Below are positions 14,461 to 17,433 of a stretch of DNA of 17,433 nucleotides, piece by piece. The notes beneath the pieces are model-generated. The model made no database searches, was not told the origin of the DNA, and saw only the letters and a list, made by a program, of their open reading frames with translations. Numbering within the stretch: the first letter of the stretch is position 1; each line of letters opens with the position of its first letter. Both the position numbers and the translations under genes were made by a program. Source of the stretch: Microbacterium sp. Lineage in GTDB: Bacteria > Actinomycetota > Actinomycetes > Actinomycetales > Microbacteriaceae. The DNA lies in the NCBI GenBank assembly GCA_031286555.1, contig JAITUD010000025.1:1-17433 (forward strand), read 5' to 3'.

Positions 14461-14512
14461 TGTGCTCCTTGGGGGAAGTCGTTGCCGCCGAGCGGCGACA
14501 CGGGTTACAACT

Positions 14513-14530
14513 TACATGCGTTTGGATGTA
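14513..14530. promoter_or_regulatory. Inverted repeat upstream of the YceI gene
   Basis: TACAT-N8-ATGTA lies 53-70 bp upstream of the YceI start, in an AT-rich patch likely to hold its promoter. The shape fits a dimeric repressor or activator site. Confidence 0.35.
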
Positions 14531-14537
14531 TTCCGAG

Positions 14538-14551
14538 AGAATCGGGATTCT
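14538..14551. promoter_or_regulatory. 14-bp inverted repeat AGAATC-GG-GATTCT
   Basis: A perfect 6-bp-arm inverted repeat lies 78-91 bp upstream of the YceI start and just beyond the FKBP terminator. It is AT-rich compared with its surroundings. It could be a second operator for the YceI gene; no regulator gene is nearby. Confidence 0.35.
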
Positions 14552-14560
14552 TTTCCCAGG

Positions 14561-14603
14561 CAGAACAGGCCCCCACCCGGATGCCGGGTGGGGGCCTGTT
14601 CTG
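14561..14603 (-). terminator. 20-bp perfect hairpin terminator of the FKBP gene
   Basis: CAGAACAGGCCCCCACCCGG pairs over all 20 positions with its complement across a 3-nt loop. It begins 5 bp after the FKBP stop on the minus strand. The following minus-strand sequence is CCTGGGAAAAG, without a U-run. The strength of the stem alone suggests efficient termination in both directions, insulating the YceI promoter. Confidence 0.85.
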
Positions 14604-14608
14604 AGATG

Positions 14609-14977
14609 TCAGCCGACGGCGACGAGGTCGATGATGAAGATCAGGGTCTTGCCGGACAGGAAGTGGCCGGCACCGGCCGGGCCGTACGCGAGGTGCGGCG
14701 GGATGACCAGCTCGCGGCGACCGCCGACCTTCATGCCCGGGATGCCCTCCTGCCAGCCCTGGATCAGGCCGCGCAGCGGGAACTGGATGGTCTCACCGCG
14801 ACCCCAGGACGAGTCGAACTCCTCGCCGGTGTCGTACTCGACGCCGGCGTAGTGAACGGTGACGGTGTCGCCGGGCTTCGCCTCGGTGCCGTCGCCGGCG
14901 ATGATGTCGCGGATGACGAGCTCCGCGGGAGCCTCGCCGGTGGGGGCGTCGAACTCGGGCTTTGTGCGATCAGTCAT
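14609..14977 (-). CDS. FKBP-type peptidyl-prolyl cis-trans isomerase
   Basis: The product has 122 residues and is a single-domain FKBP (EC 5.2.1.8) that speeds proline isomerisation during protein folding. Landmarks are VHYAG (41-45), GEEFDSSWGRG (51-61), IQGWQEGIPGMKVGGRRELVIPPHLAYG (72-99) and TLIFIIDLVAVG at the end. Active-site aromatic and acidic residues, including Tyr43, Phe54, Asp55, Trp75 and Tyr98, are present. The start MTDRTKPEFD agrees with actinobacterial homologues as remembered. There is no signal peptide, so it should be cytoplasmic. A GGAGG lies only 1 nt before the ATG, too close to work; instead a -35/-10 pair places transcription at the ATG. The 32 in-frame codons upstream to 15073 have no supporting start and were left out. 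Confidence 0.93.
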   Translation of the reverse strand: MTDRTKPEFDAPTGEAPAELVIRDIIAGDGTEAKPGDTVTVHYAGVEYDTGEEFDSSWGRGETIQFPLRGLIQGWQEGIPGMKVGGRRELVIPPHLAYGPAGAGHFLSGKTLIFIIDLVAVG

Positions 14978-14983
14978 GCCTCC

Positions 14984-15012
14984 ATGTAACCGGACGCCCT
15001 GCGCACGGTCAA
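14984..15012 (-). promoter_or_regulatory. FKBP promoter, leaderless type
   Basis: On the minus strand TTGACC (15012-15007) and TTACAT (14989-14984) are separated by exactly 17 bp. The -10 ends 6 nt before the ATG at 14977. TTGACC matches five of six -35 positions, making this the most complete promoter in the window. Confidence 0.6.
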
Positions 15013-15047
15013 CGCGAGGATGCGCGCCGAGAGCGAACAGCCGGCCC

Positions 15048-15145
15048 TTGACACTTCCGATCGTGTGATGCACCCTGGGAACAGATCAACTCAGCGCCCG
15101 GATTCGCTTGCAGGCATCGCCGCAGCACCGGGCGCTGAGTCTTGC
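15048..15145 (+). ncRNA. Candidate small RNA or antisense transcript
   Basis: A perfect TTGACA (15048-15053) is followed after 17 bp by CACCCT, a weak -10, placing a start near 15083. The sequence then enters a long hairpin (15089-15140) followed by TCTTGCT. No reading frame of note begins there. This could be a short RNA of about 60 nt, or the -35 match may be chance and the hairpin simply a prsW terminator. Confidence 0.2.
15089..15140. terminator. Long-loop hairpin after prsW
   Basis: ACTCAGCGCCCGG pairs over 13 bp with its exact complement, enclosing 26 nt. The enclosed part can form a smaller TGC-A-GGC/GCC-GCA stem. It starts 19 bp downstream of the PrsW-family stop on the minus strand and lies before the FKBP promoter, so a terminator for that gene is the simplest reading. 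The long loop is unlike the other hairpins here. Confidence 0.55.
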
Positions 15146-15159
15146 TGCGACCTGTCTGC

Positions 15160-16407
15160 TCAGTACGCCAGCAGCGCCGCCCTGGTCGCCCGGGTGCGCA
15201 CGAGAAGGGCGTGCTCGTCCGCGGCGGCGTACCTGTCGTGTCCGTGGATCGCCCGCTGCCGCACGGCGGCCAGCTCGGTGGCATCCCGGATGAACGACTT
15301 CATCAGCGGCCGGCGATCGCCGCGCAGCGTCGACGCCCATCTCAGCGCCGTGCGCCGCCCCGCCGGGGTCGCCAGCATGGTGACCTCCTCGGGCGTGAAC
15401 CAGCCCGCCCCGGCGTAGTCGCCGAGCCGCTCCCTGGTCAGCCGTGCCTCCTCGCGCTTGAGCGCGATGATCCCGAGGATGAAGCCGATGAACAGCGGCA
15501 CCTGCATGGTGAGGTACAGCGGGAAGAAGTCGCCGAACAGCGAGGACCCGTTCCACAGGGCGTGCAGCGCCATCGCGCCGAGCATCCCGACGCATCCGGC
15601 GCCGAAGACGCTGCCCGTGCTCGCCCCGCGTCGCGCCGCGAGACCGATCGCGAACCCGGTGAGCGAGGTGAACATCGCGTGCGCGAACGGCGACATCAGC
15701 CCTCGCACCACGAACGTGGCGGTGAGGGCCTCGCCTCCGCCCTCATGCAGGCTGATCGCGAAGTACTGGATGTTCTCGGTGAAGGCGAACCCGGCCCCGA
15801 CCAGCGCGCCGTATACGACGCCGTCGACCGGGCCGTCGAACGCGCGCCGCGCCATCACGAAGATGAGGAAGACGCCGAGGCCCTTGGCGATCTCCTCGAC
15901 GATCGGTGCCTGAACGACCGCCGTGAGTTCGTCCGACCTGGCGCCGAACATCTCGCCGAGGCCGCGATCGACCAGCAGGGCGATGCCGACCGCGGCGATC
16001 CCGCCCCAGGCCAGCGCGAAGATCACCAGACTGCGCGGCTCGGGCTCCCAGCGGTCGATGAACCACACTCCGAGGAGCACGATCGCCAGCGGGACGAGCG
16101 CGAGGAACAGGCCGAGAAGGGACGCCCCGGCGCCGAGGGCGTTCACGAAGTAGCCGATCAGCTGCAGCAGGGCGAAGCCCAGCACGCCGAAGACCCAGAT
16201 CGCGACCGTGCGGCCGGTGCGCACCGGTGCTGGCAGTGCGGGCAGCGCGGGTGCGGGCGCCGGCGCGACCGGGGCAGCCGGAGCCGCATACCTCGGCGCC
16301 CTCGCCAGCGGTGACGCGTACACCGGGCGCGGCGGCTGATACGGCTGCGGTCCGCCGCCCTGCGCGGGCGGCGGACCGTAGGCGGGTGGCTGTCCTCCGG
16401 AGCTCAT
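15160..16407 (-). CDS. PrsW-family intramembrane metalloprotease
   Basis: The product has 415 residues and resembles PrsW, the membrane protease that starts anti-sigma-factor cleavage in Bacillus. The N-terminal 65 residues form a Gly/Pro/Tyr/Gln then Ala/Pro-rich cytoplasmic tail. About eight membrane segments follow. Catalytic motifs are EEIAK (171-175), FTEN (209-212), His243 in FAHAMFTSLTGFAIG and His282 in LHALWNG. All are in place for zinc binding and catalysis. A basic, helical, about 85-residue C-terminal extension follows the last membrane segment (from about 330). No sigma or anti-sigma gene is nearby, so the target is unknown. The ATG at 16407 begins 27 bp after the aspA stop and has no Shine-Dalgarno sequence; TAGGCT ends 7 nt before it. 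Confidence 0.92.
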   Translation of the reverse strand: MSSGGQPPAYGPPPAQGGGPQPYQPPRPVYASPLARAPRYAAPAAPVAPAPAPALPALPAPVRTGRTVAIWVFGVLGFALLQLIGYFVNALGAGASLLGLFLALVPLAIVLLGVWFIDRWEPEPRSLVIFALAWGGIAAVGIALLVDRGLGEMFGARSDELTAVVQAPIVEEIAKGLGVFLIFVMARRAFDGPVDGVVYGALVGAGFAFTENIQYFAISLHEGGGEALTATFVVRGLMSPFAHAMFTSLTGFAIGLAARRGASTGSVFGAGCVGMLGAMALHALWNGSSLFGDFFPLYLTMQVPLFIGFILGIIALKREEARLTRERLGDYAGAGWFTPEEVTMLATPAGRRTALRWASTLRGDRRPLMKSFIRDATELAAVRQRAIHGHDRYAAADEHALLVRTRATRAALLAY

Positions 16408-16414
16408 GCAGGAC

Positions 16415-16420
16415 AGCCTA
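16415..16420 (-). promoter_or_regulatory. Possible -10 element of the PrsW-family gene
   Basis: Minus-strand TAGGCT (TAnnnT) ends 7 nt before the ATG at 16407, one base more than the other leaderless-type starts here. It lies in the 27-bp gap after aspA, so the gene could have its own start in addition to read-through. Confidence 0.3.
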
Positions 16421-16434
16421 TTGGCGACGGAGGG

Positions 16435-17433
16435 TCAGTCGTCCTCGGCGGCGATGATCGGGATCGCCGCCGTGACGGTCTCGAGCCCCGACAGGCGCGC
16501 AGGCGAGAGCTGTTTGGTGACCTCTTCGCGGGTCATCAGGCCAGCTTCGACCACCAGGTCGGCGACGTTGCGGTTGGTCAGAAGGGCCGTCTTCGCCAGA
16601 GCGGCGGATGCCGCGTAGCCGATGAACGGGGTGAGGGCGGTGACCACGCCTACCGAGGCGCCCACCATCGCGCCGAGGCGGTCGGTGTTCGCGGTGATGC
16701 CGTCGACGCAGTTCACGCGCAGCGTCCACATCGCCTGGCGCATCCAGGTGATGGACTGGAAGATCGAGTGCGCGATGACAGGCTCGAACGCGTTCAGCTG
16801 CAGCTGGCCGGCCTCGGCCGCCATCGTGACGGTCATGTCGGCGCCGGCGACGGCGAACGCCACCTGGTTGACGACCTCGGGGATGACCGGGTTCACCTTT
16901 CCGGGCATGATGCTCGAGCCCGCCTGCATGGCGGGCAGGTTGATCTCGCCCAGGCCGGCCTGCGGGCCCGAGGAGAGCAGACGCAGGTCGTTGCAGATCT
17001 TGGAGAGCTTCATCGCATTGCGCTTCAGCGACGACGAGAACGACATGAACGAGCCGGTGTCGCTGGTCGCCTCGACCAGGTCGCTGGCGGTCTGCAGGTC
17101 GAGACCGGTGATCCTGCGCAGGTGCTTCAGCACGGCCGGCGCGTATGCGGGGTGCGTGGTGATGCCGGTGCCGATGGCTGTGGCGCCCATGTTGATCTCG
17201 AACAGCAGCGAGGCGTTCTCGGTGAGGCGGGCGTGGTCGAAGCCGAGGGTCGACGCGAAACCGTGGAACTCCTGGCCGAGCGTCATCGGCACGGCGTCCT
17301 GCAGCTGGGTGCGGCCGACCTTGAGGATGTCGTGGAACTCGCGCGACTTCTTCAGGAACGAGCCGCGCAGCAGGTCGAGCTCCTCCAGGAGCGAGCGCAG
17401 CGTCAGCGAGAGTCCGATCTTGACGGCCGTCGG
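16435..17433 (-). CDS. aspA: Aspartate ammonia-lyase (5' part outside window)
   Basis: Aspartase (EC 4.3.1.1) reversibly converts L-aspartate to fumarate and ammonia as a cytoplasmic tetramer. The visible part, 332 codons, enters in frame at 17433 with PTAVKIGLSLTLRS and runs to the C-terminus; roughly the first third is missing. VGRTQLQDAVPMTLGQEF and MGATAIGTGI are fumarase/aspartase superfamily motifs. The signature loop GSSIMPGKVNP carries the catalytic Ser. The continuation VIPEVVNQV, and MAAEAGQLQLN, match aspartase from memory, whereas class II fumarase has a different sequence after the signature. An internal ATG at 17292 is not the start. The PrsW-family gene follows after 27 bp. Confidence 0.93.
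   Translation of the reverse strand, partial: PTAVKIGLSLTLRSLLEELDLLRGSFLKKSREFHDILKVGRTQLQDAVPMTLGQEFHGFASTLGFDHARLTENASLLFEINMGATAIGTGITTHPAYAPAVLKHLRRITGLDLQTASDLVEATSDTGSFMSFSSSLKRNAMKLSKICNDLRLLSSGPQAGLGEINLPAMQAGSSIMPGKVNPVIPEVVNQVAFAVAGADMTVTMAAEAGQLQLNAFEPVIAHSIFQSITWMRQAMWTLRVNCVDGITANTDRLGAMVGASVGVVTALTPFIGYAASAALAKTALLTNRNVADLVVEAGLMTREEVTKQLSPARLSGLETVTAAIPIIAAEDD

Noticed and set aside
979..16612. DNA uptake sequence or REP element as explanation of the CGGATGCC repeats.
   Set aside because: Copies lie at irregular spacing and often inside codons, and natural uptake sequences are not known for this group; only the over-representation is reported.
16435..17433. Class II fumarase (fumC) as identity of the truncated lyase.
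   Set aside because: The signature loop is shared, but the following VIPEVVNQV and GQLQLN segments match aspartase as remembered, so aspA was preferred.
1..17433. CRISPR array, prophage, insertion sequence, defence island or biosynthetic cluster.
   Set aside because: No spaced direct repeats, transposase, integrase, phage structural genes, nuclease/toxin pairs or assembly-line enzymes are visible; the gene content is typical chromosomal.

Overview
The window comes from a high-GC Gram-positive actinobacterium. By eye the GC content is close to 70%, with strong G/C in third codon positions. The protein repertoire and several SD-less, apparently leaderless genes point to Microbacteriaceae, most likely Microbacterium or a close relative. 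This placement rests on memory of family sequences, not on a search. I see no rRNA, tRNA, CRISPR array, transposase, phage gene or plasmid origin. The region reads as ordinary chromosome with short operons in alternating orientation, and no gene-free stretch exceeds 300 bases.

Layout, left half. A luciferase-like flavin monooxygenase cut by the left edge (minus) is divergent from an acyltransferase-3 membrane protein (plus). A hairpin separates that gene from a DUF4822-type lipoprotein (minus), which is divergent from an ankyrin-repeat lipoprotein (plus). Next is a complete minus-strand elemental iron uptake operon: efeU (permease, 6208-7200), efeO (lipoprotein with cupredoxin and M75 domains) and efeB (Tat-exported DyP-type haem peroxidase). 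It is preceded by a DtxR/IdeR-like iron box at 7228-7246. A 2-oxoglutarate/Fe(II) oxygenase is divergent from efeU.

Layout, right half. An unusual amidohydrolase (minus) and a CynX/NimT-type MFS transporter (plus) diverge from a perfect 22-bp palindrome that overlaps both presumed promoters. Then follow rpsO (minus), a second MFS transporter (plus) with a 7-codon upstream ORF, an EamA/DMT-family transporter (plus), a YceI-family protein (minus), an FKBP-type peptidyl-prolyl isomerase (minus), a PrsW-type intramembrane protease (minus) and the C-terminal part of aspartate ammonia-lyase (minus, cut by the right edge).

Two classes of translation start stand out. Eight or nine genes have a Shine-Dalgarno sequence. 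Six others have none, but carry a TAnnnT-like -10 hexamer ending exactly 6 nt before the start codon (1068, 7318, 9820, the small ORF at 11518, 12918, and 14977 on the minus strand), with prsW one base off. This is the geometry expected of leaderless mRNAs. The most unusual single items are the amidohydrolase lacking the first-strand HxH metal motif, its palindromic divergent operator, and the small leaderless ORF that overlaps an MFS start.
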